DNA of 64,000 bases from the NCBI GenBank assembly GCA_963698775.1, contig CAVOSE010000057.1, forward strand, positions 99,017 through 163,016, written 5' to 3'. The translations under genes were made by a program, and so were the position numbers. Source of the DNA: Thiohalocapsa sp963698775. Lineage in GTDB: Bacteria; Pseudomonadota; Gammaproteobacteria; Chromatiales; Chromatiaceae. How positions within the stretch are numbered: position 1 is the first letter of the stretch; every line of letters starts with the position of its first letter. Below the pieces are notes generated by a model. That model was given only the letters and a program-made list of their open reading frames with translations, did not search any database and was not told the DNA's origin. Positions 55,188 through 64,000 of this stretch are shown here, piece after piece.

Positions 55188-56144
55188 TTAGGGGGCTGTT
55201 GTGCCGATCGCTCGCATCAGCGCCTCATACTTCGTCGACGTCTCCTGCCCGACATGCTGACCACCCTCGTAGGCAACGAGGTCAAGGCCGCGGGCTTTGA
55301 CTAACGCCCGGTACGCCGCGACCTGACCGACCAGCGCCTCGACGGAACCGACGCCGGGGCTATTGCTCAACACTCCGCCCTCGGTAAGTTCAGTGAACAA
55401 GGCTCCCAATCCACTATCGGACTGGCGTGTCCACTCTAGGACCTCATCCCGGACGGACGTCGCCCCAATGTGGCCGCCGAAGTATGGGGCGATGGCGATC
55501 GCATCGATCCCGTGGGCACTGCAGGGCGCCTGATCCCAAAGCGGGCAATCGAGTGCCTGGCGCGCGCTGTAGGTGTTGACGCTCTGGCCCCCAAGCACAC
55601 ACTGCACTCGTTCGGATTGACTACCGAAAACCCGTTTCCAGATCGAGCAGACCTGGGCGCTGCGCATTCCATACCAGTTTAGCCGCAGGGTGAAGTCGTC
55701 CGCTGACGCATCAGGCCAGAGAGCGCGGGCTCGCCCCAAGGCGTCGTTGTGCTGGGGCATGACCGCATTCCAGACCTCGTTCGAGAGTTCAACATAGAGG
55801 CTTCGTGCGGGATCTAGGTCAGCGAGGGCCAGTAACGCCATTCGCTCCACTAGATCATCGTCGGCGGTGTGCGGGATGGTCAACCAAGGATCGGCATCGG
55901 CGGCATCCGCGAGCGCAAGCATCACCTCAAGCGGAACCCCTTGACTGGATGTCCAGCGGGCATGCTCAGCGCGTGGACGCTCGGCCCAATGCATCAGCGA
56001 GGTCTCGTTGGCGCGCGCCCAGTCCATAAAGCGCAAGACCGAGAAGGGGCGAACGCGAGCGACGAAGTCAGGAGACCCTGTCGCAGCGCCCCGCCGGGTA
56101 AACCCCTCACCGGCGGCAGGCTCCAGGCTGGGGAAATTTGCCAC
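55188..56144 (-). CDS. Glycoside-hydrolase-like / cellulose-binding-like protein, probably N-terminally truncated
   Basis: A 318-residue frame, from GTG 56144. It resembles the C-terminal catalytic-like part of large secreted proteins annotated as cellulose-binding or GH-like: RPFSVLRFMDWARAN, GVPLEVMLALADAADADPWL, LYVELSNEVWNAVMPQHN (with the acid/base-like NE pair), AIAPYFGGHIG and LVAYEGGQH. No signal peptide is present and the first 25 residues do not look like a normal start, so the N-terminal portion is probably lost. Function uncertain. Confidence 0.6.
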   Translation of the reverse strand: MANFPSLEPAAGEGFTRRGAATGSPDFVARVRPFSVLRFMDWARANETSLMHWAERPRAEHARWTSSQGVPLEVMLALADAADADPWLTIPHTADDDLVERMALLALADLDPARSLYVELSNEVWNAVMPQHNDALGRARALWPDASADDFTLRLNWYGMRSAQVCSIWKRVFGSQSERVQCVLGGQSVNTYSARQALDCPLWDQAPCSAHGIDAIAIAPYFGGHIGATSVRDEVLEWTRQSDSGLGALFTELTEGGVLSNSPGVGSVEALVGQVAAYRALVKARGLDLVAYEGGQHVGQETSTKYEALMRAIGTTAP

Positions 56145-56360
56145 AGCGCAGATGTCTCGGTACTTGTCCCTAGTGCATTGACGCTCAACCTATGTGCGCG
56201 TTAGGCCTCACTCCGGGCGCCGGCCCCTGCCGCGTCTATGCATTCGCACCGACGAAGTGACCGCGCGATAGAAGTTGCATAGACCGCCGAATCAAGGCCG
56301 ACATCGCAGGGCGGCGCGTGCAGCCCGCCCGTAATGCATCAACAATCAGAGGAGACGCGA

Positions 56361-56681
56361 ATGGACGACCAGACCAGGACTGAACTCGAGGCCGCCGCCT
56401 TCCGCGGGTTTGTGGCGCATCTGCAAAACCGCACCGATGTGCAAAACATCGATCTAATGAACCTGGCGGGATTCTGCCGCAACTGTCTGTCGAAGTGGTA
56501 CCTAGCCGCAGCTCGCGAGCGCGGCGTTACGATGACCGACGAGCAGGCCCGTGAGGCCATCTACGGCATGCCCTACGGCGACTGGAAGCGTCAGTACCAG
56601 ACCGAGGCGACGCCGGAGCAGAAGCAGCTGTACAAGGAAACGGGACCGCAGCACGCGGTGATCGAGATTCCCGATGCCTAA
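56361..56681 (+). CDS. DUF1244 family protein
   Basis: A 106-residue small protein of the DUF1244 family, known by NLAGFCRNCLSKWYLAAARE and YGMPYGDWKRQYQ. Function unknown; conserved in many proteobacteria. AGAGGAG lies 6 bases before ATG 56361. Convergent with uppP, 21 bases apart. Confidence 0.87.
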   Translation: MDDQTRTELEAAAFRGFVAHLQNRTDVQNIDLMNLAGFCRNCLSKWYLAAARERGVTMTDEQAREAIYGMPYGDWKRQYQTEATPEQKQLYKETGPQHAVIEIPDA

Positions 56682-56702
56682 GACCCCGCCTAAGGCCCCG
56701 CG

Positions 56703-57518
56703 TTACATCAGCACCAGCACGAAGATGACGCCGCCGAGGAGCAGGCGATAGAGCACAAAGGGCAGCATGCTGATGCGTTCGATGAAGCGCAGGAAGAAGT
56801 AGATCGTGAGGTAGGCGACGACGAATGACAGCAGCGCGCCGAGCCAGAGTGCGTGCCAATCCACCGTTGACGGGTGTTCGAGGAGGTCCTTGGTGGCGAT
56901 CATCCCAGCCAGCAGGATGGTCGGGATCGACAGCAGAAACGAGAAGCGCGATGCCGCGTGCCGGGTTAGTCCGAGGAAAAGTCCGGCGGTCATGGTGATA
57001 CCGGAGCGGGAGGTGCCGGGGATGATGGCGATGGCCTGGAAACAACCGATGATCAACGCAGAGATCCAATTCACCGCATATTCGTCGAGCTTGCGCCGTC
57101 CGCGGATGTCGGCGTACCAGAGCAGCAGGCCGAAGGCGATGGTGGTGGATGCGATGACCAGCGCGATCAAACGGTCGTCTTGGCGCAGCACCTCGAGCAC
57201 CGCCTTGAGCGGCAGACCGAACACCAGCAGCGGCAGGGTCGCGATCATGATCATCCAGCCGAGGCGGGCGTCACGGGACGCTATGCTGCGGCTGCCGATG
57301 GAGCCCAGCATCGCGGTGGACATGTTCAGCAAGTCGCGGCGGAAATAGGTGATCACCGCGCCCAGCGTGCCGACGTGCACGGCCACGTCAAAGGACAGGT
57401 CCTGCAACTCATAACCGAATAGCAACGGCGTGAGGATGAGGTGCCCTGAACTGGAGATGGGCAGGAACTCGGTCAGACCTTGGACAAAGGCGAGCAGGGC
57501 GATTTGAATGGTTTCCAT
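56703..57518 (-). CDS. uppP: Undecaprenyl-diphosphatase UppP (BacA)
   Basis: A 271-residue membrane phosphatase with about eight helices. Signature regions: FVQGLTEFLPISSSGHLIL near residue 12 and AIIPGTSRSGITMTAGLFLG near 165. It recycles undecaprenyl diphosphate to the monophosphate carrier for peptidoglycan and O-antigen synthesis, and gives bacitracin tolerance. Confidence 0.95.
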   Translation of the reverse strand: METIQIALLAFVQGLTEFLPISSSGHLILTPLLFGYELQDLSFDVAVHVGTLGAVITYFRRDLLNMSTAMLGSIGSRSIASRDARLGWMIMIATLPLLVFGLPLKAVLEVLRQDDRLIALVIASTTIAFGLLLWYADIRGRRKLDEYAVNWISALIIGCFQAIAIIPGTSRSGITMTAGLFLGLTRHAASRFSFLLSIPTILLAGMIATKDLLEHPSTVDWHALWLGALLSFVVAYLTIYFFLRFIERISMLPFVLYRLLLGGVIFVLVLM

Positions 57519-57573
57519 GGGGTACTACCTAAATACGGACTCCGGATGATCGTTGATTGCCGCCGAGGCTACT

Positions 57574-59841
57574 TCAGGGAACCTCTTCGGCCGCGCTCTC
57601 GGCCGCCGGTTCCGCTCGTTGCGGCAGCCACCGCAGCAGGGTCGCCTCGAGTTGCTTTTTCTGCACGGGCTTGGAGACGAAGTCGTCCATGCCGACCTCG
57701 ATGCAGATCTCTCGGTCCTTGGCAGTTGCGGACGCCGTCATTGCGATAATCGGAATCGCTGTGGCTTGCGTCGCAGCTTCGTGCGCGCGAATGCGTCGCG
57801 TCGCCTCGTGCCCGCCCATGACCGGCATCTGCACATCCATGAAGACCAGGTCATAGTCGTGCGCGCGGCTCATCGCCTCGCTCGCAAGCTGGCCGTTGAT
57901 GGCGATATCCGGCTGGATGCCGAATCGACCCAACATCATGGAAACGACCTTCTGGTTGACAGGGTTGTCCTCGACGACCAACACCTTGGCGCGGAAACGC
58001 AGTTGGGGTGTCACTCGGCGCTGGGCGCGCATCGCGGCTTTCGGCTGCGGCATACCCAAGACCTTGATCGCGGCATCGTGCAATAGGACCTGGCGCACGG
58101 GTTTGAGCAGGCTGACGCCAATGCCCGCGCGGCGCGCACCTTCACCCGGGTAGCCCAATGAACTCAACATCAGTAGCGGGGTATCGTGCAGGTTCGCGTC
58201 GCCTTTGATCCGTTGCGCGAGTTCGAGTCCATCCATCTCGGGCATCTGCATGTCGAGAATGACCAAGGCGAAGGGCTGGCCGCCGTCGATGGCCCGCTGC
58301 AGGGTCAGGATCGCCGCCGGGCCACCGTCAACACTCTCGGTCTCGGCTCCCCAGTTGCGCAGATAATTTTCTAGGATCAGCCTGTTAGTAGCGTTGTCGT
58401 CCACGATCAGCACTCTCACGCCATGCAGATCACGCTCGGTATGCTGAGGCGGGTTTTGGGACCTTCCCAGGCGCACTGTGAACCAGAAGGTGGAGCCCTT
58501 GTGAGCGGTGCTGTGGACGCCGATCTCACCACCCATCAGATTGACGAGCCGCTTGGAAATGACGAGACCCAGCCCGGTTCCACCAAAGCGACGGGTGGTC
58601 GATGCATCGGCCTGGGTGAAGGGTTGGAACAGCGTCTCCGCTACCTGAGGCTTGATGCCGATACCGGTGTCGCGCACCTGGACGCGAACGAGCAGGCCTT
58701 CCTCCCCGTCCCGCTTGGCGCTGACATGGGCGACGACCTCGCCTTCGTGGGTGAACTTGATCGCATTGCCCATCAGATTCAGCAGGACCTGGCGTATACG
58801 ATACGGATCGCCGCGCACCTGGGCAGGCACGTCGCGCTCGACGAAACTGGCGACCTCGATCGGCTTGTCGCGGGCGTTGGATGCGACCAGAGAGGTCACT
58901 TCCTCGATACTGGTGCGAAGATCGAACTCGATGTCCTGTAGGTCCAGCTTGCCGGCCTCGATCTTGGACAGATCGAGGATGTCGTTGATGATGTTGAGCA
59001 GCATATTGCTGGACTTTTCCGCGGTATCCAGAAATTCGTGTTGCTGCTGGCTCAAGGAGCCGTCGCGTAGCAGATCGAGCATGCCGAGGATGCCGTTCAT
59101 CGGCGTTCGGATCTCATGACTCATCACCGCGAGGAACTGACTCTTGGCCCGATCTGCGGCCATGGCGTGATCCCTTGCCTCCTCCAGTTCCGCCATTTGG
59201 CGGCGGGTTTCCGTGAGGTCTCGAACGATCGCCGTGAACACCGGGTAACCGCCCGTCTGCACCTGACTAATGGCCAGATACAGTGGAAATTGGGCGCCGT
59301 CGCGACGCATTCCGATCAGTTCATAAGTCCGGTCCATAAAAGACTGAGCCGACGACTTCGAGCTCTGGCCACCTAAGACGCCCTCCAACCGCGCATGGCT
59401 GCGGGGTGCCAGCAGCCGGATGATCGATTGGCCGCGTAACTCGGCGCTGGGCCAGTTGAAGATCCGTTCCGCCGCGCGGTTCAGCGAGACCAGATTGCCT
59501 TCGCGATCGATGTGAATGGCACCGTCGACCATGTTGTCGATGATGGCGCGGTTTCGCTCGCGGCTCTCGGCCAGCAGCGCGATCTGTTGGCGCTGCCCCC
59601 GAATGATGCTCCAGGCCGCGAGTAGCGCGATGAACCAGGCCAGCAAGGACACCCCGAGCAACAAATAGTCCTGCTGCGTTGAGCTGGAGTCAGCGACAGC
59701 CGCCGGCACTGCGTGTAGCGCCAGCAACCAGCTTGCACCGAGCCCCAGCGACGCGGCAATGCCGAAAGCGACCGCGCCCAGCAGCGCGCCGCGCCGCCAC
59801 GTGGGTGCGAAGTCGAAGGAACTGAGATTGGCGAGAGGCAT
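57574..59841 (-). CDS. Hybrid sensor histidine kinase with two receiver domains
   Basis: A 755-residue kinase: two N-terminal membrane helices (about 18-45 and 60-80), a PAS domain (NRAIIDNMVDGAIHIDREGN), HisKA (FLAVMSHEIRTPMNGILGML), HATPase (LLNLMGNAIKFTHEGEV, DTGIGI, GGTGLGLVISKRL) and two receivers. The first (VLIVDDNATNRLIL...LVILDMQMPEMDGLE) and the second (VLVVEDNPVNQKVV...LVFMDVQMPVMGGHE) both keep their Asp. No Hpt domain, so phosphorelay must use a separate Hpt protein. Its output is unknown. Confidence 0.92.
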   Translation of the reverse strand: MPLANLSSFDFAPTWRRGALLGAVAFGIAASLGLGASWLLALHAVPAAVADSSSTQQDYLLLGVSLLAWFIALLAAWSIIRGQRQQIALLAESRERNRAIIDNMVDGAIHIDREGNLVSLNRAAERIFNWPSAELRGQSIIRLLAPRSHARLEGVLGGQSSKSSAQSFMDRTYELIGMRRDGAQFPLYLAISQVQTGGYPVFTAIVRDLTETRRQMAELEEARDHAMAADRAKSQFLAVMSHEIRTPMNGILGMLDLLRDGSLSQQQHEFLDTAEKSSNMLLNIINDILDLSKIEAGKLDLQDIEFDLRTSIEEVTSLVASNARDKPIEVASFVERDVPAQVRGDPYRIRQVLLNLMGNAIKFTHEGEVVAHVSAKRDGEEGLLVRVQVRDTGIGIKPQVAETLFQPFTQADASTTRRFGGTGLGLVISKRLVNLMGGEIGVHSTAHKGSTFWFTVRLGRSQNPPQHTERDLHGVRVLIVDDNATNRLILENYLRNWGAETESVDGGPAAILTLQRAIDGGQPFALVILDMQMPEMDGLELAQRIKGDANLHDTPLLMLSSLGYPGEGARRAGIGVSLLKPVRQVLLHDAAIKVLGMPQPKAAMRAQRRVTPQLRFRAKVLVVEDNPVNQKVVSMMLGRFGIQPDIAINGQLASEAMSRAHDYDLVFMDVQMPVMGGHEATRRIRAHEAATQATAIPIIAMTASATAKDREICIEVGMDDFVSKPVQKKQLEATLLRWLPQRAEPAAESAAEEVP

Positions 59842-60027
59842 CGTGGAGCCGTACGGCGGTGCTTGACTTTATCGTTGTGCGGTGGCTGTTGTCGCGCTCG
59901 GAACCGGGCGTGCCGTCCGCCATCGGCAGCTTCTGCGGCGAAGGGAAAGCATAACCCGATTTCTGCACCAGTTGCCGGGACGAAGTGTTGTTGACGGTGT
60001 CACGGTCGCGGGTTACCCCACTTCGGA

Positions 60028-60780
60028 TCAATCGATCGCAAGTTGCATGGCCCGCCATTGATCCGGCGCCGGCAGCGACCGCCGTGCAACCGCGCACAAC
60101 GCGATCCGGCCGTCGATCTCACCAGCAAGGGCGTGCGCTACCATCAGCCCGTCCGGGTCCGGGTCTTCGCGTCGAGTCAGACCACGGCCGTCGGCCTTGA
60201 CGCGTGCCTCCAACGCCGTCCAATGCAGGTGGAACGCGCGTTGAAGGGCCGCACCGGTCAGCTCGGCGAGTGCCGAACGGACGTCGGCCCCGAACATCTG
60301 GTCGGCGATGGCGAGCATTTGCGGGCGCGCGCGTTCGAGTTCGCAATCGATGCCCACTGGCTGCGTCGCGCTCACCGCAAGCAGAGCCAGGTCTCCGCTG
60401 GTGGTCAGGTTGAACTCGGGCACTGGCCCATCGCGGTCGATGGCCGGCTTACCCGCTGGCCCATAGCGGAACGCCAGCGACCCGGCATCGACCCCGACGT
60501 ATTGCGCGAGGATGCGTCGGCAGCCGGCCTGGGTGCGCGCGTAACGGCGCCGATGCAGCGGTTGGATGAGTCGCTGCATGCGCCCGAGCTGGCCTGGTGA
60601 CAGGATGGACAGATCATCCGCGTCAGTCTGCTCTTCTCCAAGGGCAAGGGGCAAACGCCAGACATGCAGCTCCGACTCAGCCAACGGCGGGGCCTCGTTA
60701 GCGGTCTGCCAGCGGAGTCGAATGGGTTGGTCTTTATTCACCGCGGTCTTGTCCAAAATCGAGGTCAGCGGCCGTCGCAT
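60028..60780 (-). CDS. Sfp-type 4'-phosphopantetheinyl transferase
   Basis: A 250-residue transferase that activates carrier proteins by adding phosphopantetheine from CoA. Motifs: LAFRYGPAGKPAID, FNLTTSGDLALLAVS (family usually FN.SH), PVGIDCELER with the metal Asp/Glu, and WTALEARVKADGRGL (normally W-KEA--K). The H of FNLSHS and the K of WxxKEA are replaced, so activity may be reduced. The start is set at 60780, but the frame extends to 60849. Confidence 0.8.
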   Translation of the reverse strand: MRRPLTSILDKTAVNKDQPIRLRWQTANEAPPLAESELHVWRLPLALGEEQTDADDLSILSPGQLGRMQRLIQPLHRRRYARTQAGCRRILAQYVGVDAGSLAFRYGPAGKPAIDRDGPVPEFNLTTSGDLALLAVSATQPVGIDCELERARPQMLAIADQMFGADVRSALAELTGAALQRAFHLHWTALEARVKADGRGLTRREDPDPDGLMVAHALAGEIDGRIALCAVARRSLPAPDQWRAMQLAID

Positions 60781-60905
60781 CGCGATGCCCCGCGACCTTA
60801 CAATGCCGCTCGTCGAGACGGCGCGGACAGTCGCCCGCAATTGTCCCATAATTGGAATATCATAAACCCCTGATACGCTAATTCAGATTGCACGGGAGCC
60901 GTATC

Positions 60906-61112
60906 TTGGCCGCACTACAAAAACCGCTGCTGGAGGCCCGGCTCGAGGCCATCTGCGAGAAGGGCTGCCGGTATGTCTGGGACGACATCGCAACGCTGGA
61001 GCGCGGTGAAGAGCTGCCGGAGACCCGGGATCTGGACAAGCGCGAGCGCAGCTGGCTACTCGCCGAGTTGAAAACCGTGATGGCTGTCTATGGTTCCCGC
61101 TGTTCGATGTAG
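60906..61112 (+). CDS. Small conserved-looking protein of unknown function
   Basis: A 68-residue protein from TTG 60906 (GGGAG 8 bases upstream): LAALQKPLLEARLEAICEKG, CRYVWDDIATLERGEELPET and DKRERSWLLAELKTVMAVYG. Soluble and mostly helical. The codon composition supports coding. Its TAG stop lies inside the REP-like repeat that begins at 61108. Family not identified. Confidence 0.65.
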   Translation: MAALQKPLLEARLEAICEKGCRYVWDDIATLERGEELPETRDLDKRERSWLLAELKTVMAVYGSRCSM

Positions 61113-61128
61113 GGGCAATTCATTCGCC
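61108..61128. repeat. REP-like GTAGGGGC(G)AATTCATTCGCC copy
   Basis: Same sequence as the outer repeats at 43755 and 44166, with one base missing. It supplies the stop codon of the gene at 60906. Confidence 0.7.
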
Positions 61129-61323
61129 CAGCCATGAAGCGACCAGAGCCAGCCACCAGGGGAATGGACCCGCCCCTGCGAGCGCGTTCGTGTGGTGCGC
61201 TGATCTTTCACCCTTCCGATGCAGGCGCTTGGTTTCCACGGCGATGACGCGGGATGGCCAAGCCTTGGCTTGTTGCCGATAATGGCCGCCCCTCAGGTCA
61301 TCGCAATTTGCCCAAACACCAGC

Positions 61324-63700
61324 ATGCAGTCCATCGTTCAAGTCCTGGCTCAGGAACTCTCCGCCCATCCGCGTCAGGTCGAGGCGGCCGTCGCACTGCT
61401 CGACGACGGCGCCACCGTGCCCTTCATCGCGCGCTATCGTAAGGAGGCCACCGGCGGTCTTGATGATGCCCAACTGCGCCTGCTGGAGCAGCGGCTCGGC
61501 TATTTGCGCGAGTTGGAGGACCGCCGTGCCGCGGTGCTGAAGAGCGTCGACGAGCAGGGCAAGCTGAGTGACGAGCTGCGCGCCGAGATCGAAGCTGCGG
61601 ATACCAAGCAGCGGCTCGAAGATCTCTATCTGCCGTACAAGCCCAAGCGGCGCACCAAGGCGCAGATCGCCCGCGAGGCCGGTCTGGAACCGCTGGCGGA
61701 TGCGTTGCTGGATGACCCGAGCCGGACCCCGGAGGATCAGGCCACGGTCTTCGTCGATGCCGGCAAGGGCGTCGCGGACGTGCCGGCGGCGCTGGAAGGG
61801 GCTCGGCAGATCCTGATGGAGCGCTTCGCCGAGGACCCGGCCCTGGCCGGGCGCCTGCGGGAACTGCTCTGGCAACAGGGCGTGATGGTCTCGCGGGTAC
61901 TGGACGGCAAGGAGGCCGAGGGCGCCAAGTTCTCCGACTACTTCGACTACCGCGAGCCGATCCACAAGATCCCGTCGCATCGCGCATTAGCCCTGTTCCG
62001 GGGCCGAAACCAGGGCATCCTGAGTCTGGAACTGCTGGCCGGCGACGGCGATGATCCCGACGCGGTCTGCCGCCACATGATCGCCGAGCGCTTCGGCGTC
62101 ACCGATCGCGGTCGCCCCGGCGATGCCTGGCTCAAGGAGACGGTGCGCAAGACCTGGCGCATCAAGCTGCTGGTGCGGCTCGACCTGGACCTCAAGGGCC
62201 GTCTGATGGAGGCGGCCGAGGCCGAGGCGATCACGGTGTTCGCCAAGAACCTGAAGGCGCTGCTGCTGGCGGCACCGGCCGGCCGCGCTGCCTACCATCG
62301 GCCTCGACCCCGGCCTGCGCACCGGCGTCAAGGTGGCGGTCGTCGACGGCACCGGTCGCGCGGTCGGCCACCGATACCATCTACCCGCACGCGCCCAAGA
62401 ACCAGTGGGATGCCTCCATCGCTCGGCTCGCGGCACTGGCCAAGCAGCACGGCGTCGAGCTCATCAGCATCGGCAACGGCACCGCGTCGCGCGAGACCGA
62501 CAAACTCGCCCGCGAACTGATCAAGCGCCATCCGGAACTGCAGTCTCCGCCGCTGGTGGTGAGCGAGGCCGGCGCCTCGGTCTACTCGGCCTCCGAATAC
62601 GCGTCGCGGGAATTCCCGGACATGGATGTGTCGCTGCGCGGCGCGGTCTCCATCGCCCGCCGCTTGCAGGACCCGCTGGCGGAGCTGGTCAAGATCGAGC
62701 CCAAGTCCATCGGCGTTGGACAATATCAGCACGACGTCAATCAAACCGGCTTGGCACGCTCCCTCGATGCCGTGGTCGAGGACTGTGTGAACGCCGTCGG
62801 CGTCGATCTCAACACCGCCTCGGTGCCGCTGCTGGCGCAGGTGTCGGGCCTGGCGCCCAGCATTGCCGAGAACGTCGTGCAGTTTCGCGAGCAGAACGGC
62901 GCCTTCCGGAACCGCGCGCAGCTCAAGCAGGTGTCGCGGCTTGGCGACAAGACCTTTCAGCAATGCGCCGGTTTCTTACGCATCAACGACGGCGACGAAC
63001 CGCTCGACGCCTCCGCGGTGCATCCGGAGGCCTATCCACTGGTGCGCCGCATCGCTGAACGCACCGGCAAGGACATCCGCGGCCTGATCGGCGACGGCGA
63101 CACGCTGCGCCGGCTCGAGCCCAAGACCTTCGCCGATGACCGCTTCGGCGAGCCCACCGTGCGCGACATCCTGGCCGAGTTGGAAAAGCCCGGCCGTGAT
63201 CCGCGCCCGGAGTTCCGCGCGGCGGAATTCAAGGAAGGCGTCGAGACCCTGCAGGATCTTGAACCGGGCATGGTGCTGGAGGGCAGCGTCACCAACGTCA
63301 CCAACTTCGGCGCCTTCGTCGACATCGGCGTGCACCAGGATGGCCTGGTGCACATCTCCATGCTGGCCGACCGCTTCGTCAAAGACCCCTACGAGGTCGT
63401 GCAATCGGGGCAGCTGGTCAAGGTGAAGGTGCTGGAGGTGGATCTGCCGCGCAAGCGGATCGCGCTGAGTATGCGTCTGGATGCGCGTGCAGACGGGGGA
63501 TCGGCGGAACGAGGCGAGCAGCGCTCGGGGCCAAGCGGCGGACGCAACCGCCATCCGGACGGCGACGGCGGTCATCGGTCCGCAAAGGAACAGCGCGGTC
63601 AACAAGGGGCCCGGCGACAGCGGGAACCCGCGAGCCCCCGGCCTCACCGCCAGCTGCCGGGACCATGGCGGATGCCTTTGCCAAGGCCCGTCGACGCTAA
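61324..63700 (+). pseudogene. tex: Transcription accessory protein Tex, three frameshifts
   Basis: The Tex protein can be followed in order: N-terminal helical region from MQSIVQVLAQELSAHPRQVE, ARYRKEATGGLDDAQLRLLE and LYLPYKPKRRTKAQIAREAG. The YqgF-like region LPTIGLDPGLRTGVKVAVVD is in a second frame (shift near 62285). TIYPHAPKNQWDASIARLAA and the HhH part LNTASVPLLAQVSGLAPSIA are in a third (shift near 62365). The S1 domain MVLEGSVTNVTNFGAFVDIG and VKVLEVDLPRKRIALSM precede a tail that must shift again to end MADAFAKARRR with TAA at 63698. Tex binds nucleic acids and affects transcription. Either it is inactivated or the sequence has three indel errors. Confidence 0.85.
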
Positions 63701-63837
63701 GGCGATTTCCGTCAAATCCGGCAATCGCCTAAGCCGACCTCACTTCCGGGGCTGGCACGGCACCGGAGTCCGCCGCGCCACATCCAGCAGACGGCATCCA
63801 AACAGCACCGGCGACCTAGGCATCGGAGTGACGCAGA

Positions 63838-64000
63838 TTAGGCGACGCCGGCAGCTGGATAGCCCGGCGGATAGTCCATCGGCAACGGTTCACCGTGTCC
63901 GTCCTTCGGCGTCGCTGCGGGTTCCTCGATACGCTGCTTCAGCAACGCGTAGGGATCCTGCTGCAAGCGTGCCCAATCGTCTTGGAGCCGTCCCCAAAGC
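63838..64000 (-). CDS. C-terminus of an unidentified gene (5' part beyond window)
   Basis: A minus-strand frame open from the window edge to TAA at 63838-63840: LWGRLQDDWARLQQDPYALL, KQRIEEPAATPKDGHGEP and a Pro/Gly/Tyr tail. Regular helix followed by proline-rich tail looks like genuine coding sequence. Convergent with tex. No family recognised from the 54 codons visible. Confidence 0.6.
   Translation of the reverse strand, partial: LWGRLQDDWARLQQDPYALLKQRIEEPAATPKDGHGEPLPMDYPPGYPAAGVA

Noticed and set aside
54038..56165. About 15 identical bases (CTCGGTACTTGTCC region) shared by the end of the PP2C gene and the start of the GH-like gene
   Set aside because: No further similarity on either side; too short to claim a duplication.

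Overview
The window is high-GC DNA from a gammaproteobacterium, most likely a Chromatiales (purple-sulfur-type) organism. This is inferred from the gene set: a HiPIP, a pyruvate:flavodoxin oxidoreductase paired with a dihydroorotate-dehydrogenase-like gene, a FimV-type fragment, gmhA-hldE for LPS heptose, RsmA, Lon, a DeaD helicase and UppP, plus many REP-like palindromes. No rRNA, tRNA or CRISPR array was seen. Several loci carry truncations, fused fragments and frameshifts, so the genome is either decaying in accessory regions or the sequence holds some indel errors.

Layout. 0-3 kb: a sugar-transferase/WecG fusion cut by the window edge, a mosaic B12/PAS/GGDEF remnant, and rimI. 3.2-7.9 kb: nifJ and a DHOD-like gene. 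7.9-10.1 kb: a graveyard of fimV, ClC-channel and universal-stress fragments. 10.1-12.8 kb: a secreted unknown, a YebG-like protein and an SDR. 13.1-16.3 kb: a sigma-54 enhancer-binding response regulator with its histidine kinase.

16.5-27.6 kb is the most interesting block. Two sigma-54 type promoters with upstream palindromes lie ahead of an exported triple-repeat protein and of a collinear set of genes. That set encodes a small exported protein, an extreme Met/Gly/Ser-repeat protein, a pentaheme cytochrome c, a Tat-exported DmsA-like molybdoenzyme, its four-cluster ferredoxin subunit, a TorD-like chaperone, a second ferredoxin, two exported proteins sharing a short TPxG...YP module, and a HiPIP. 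It looks like a periplasmic molybdoenzyme redox chain built around an unusual methionine-rich matrix protein. The substrate cannot be read from sequence. The neighbouring kinase/regulator pair is the obvious candidate controller.

29.6-41.3 kb holds three partial sets of lasso-peptide-type RiPP genes: RRE/PqqD-like proteins, B2 transglutaminase-like proteins, an asparagine-synthetase-like cyclase, a precursor peptide, an ABC exporter, HPr-kinase-like tailoring genes, a PRMT-like methyltransferase and a nucleotidyltransferase. They are interleaved with an IS4 remnant and DNA repeats. Only the cyclase/B2/precursor core, one exporter/B2/RRE set, one further RRE gene and the nucleotidyltransferase look intact.

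41.6-64 kb is mostly housekeeping: deaD, rsmA, lon, a DUF3179 lipoprotein, a membrane HEAGH protein, hldE-gmhA, a three-gene partner-switching module (PP2C response regulator, anti-sigma kinase, STAS protein), a truncated glycoside-hydrolase-like gene, DUF1244, uppP, a hybrid kinase, an Sfp-type phosphopantetheinyl transferase, a frameshifted tex and the C-terminus of an unknown gene on the minus strand.
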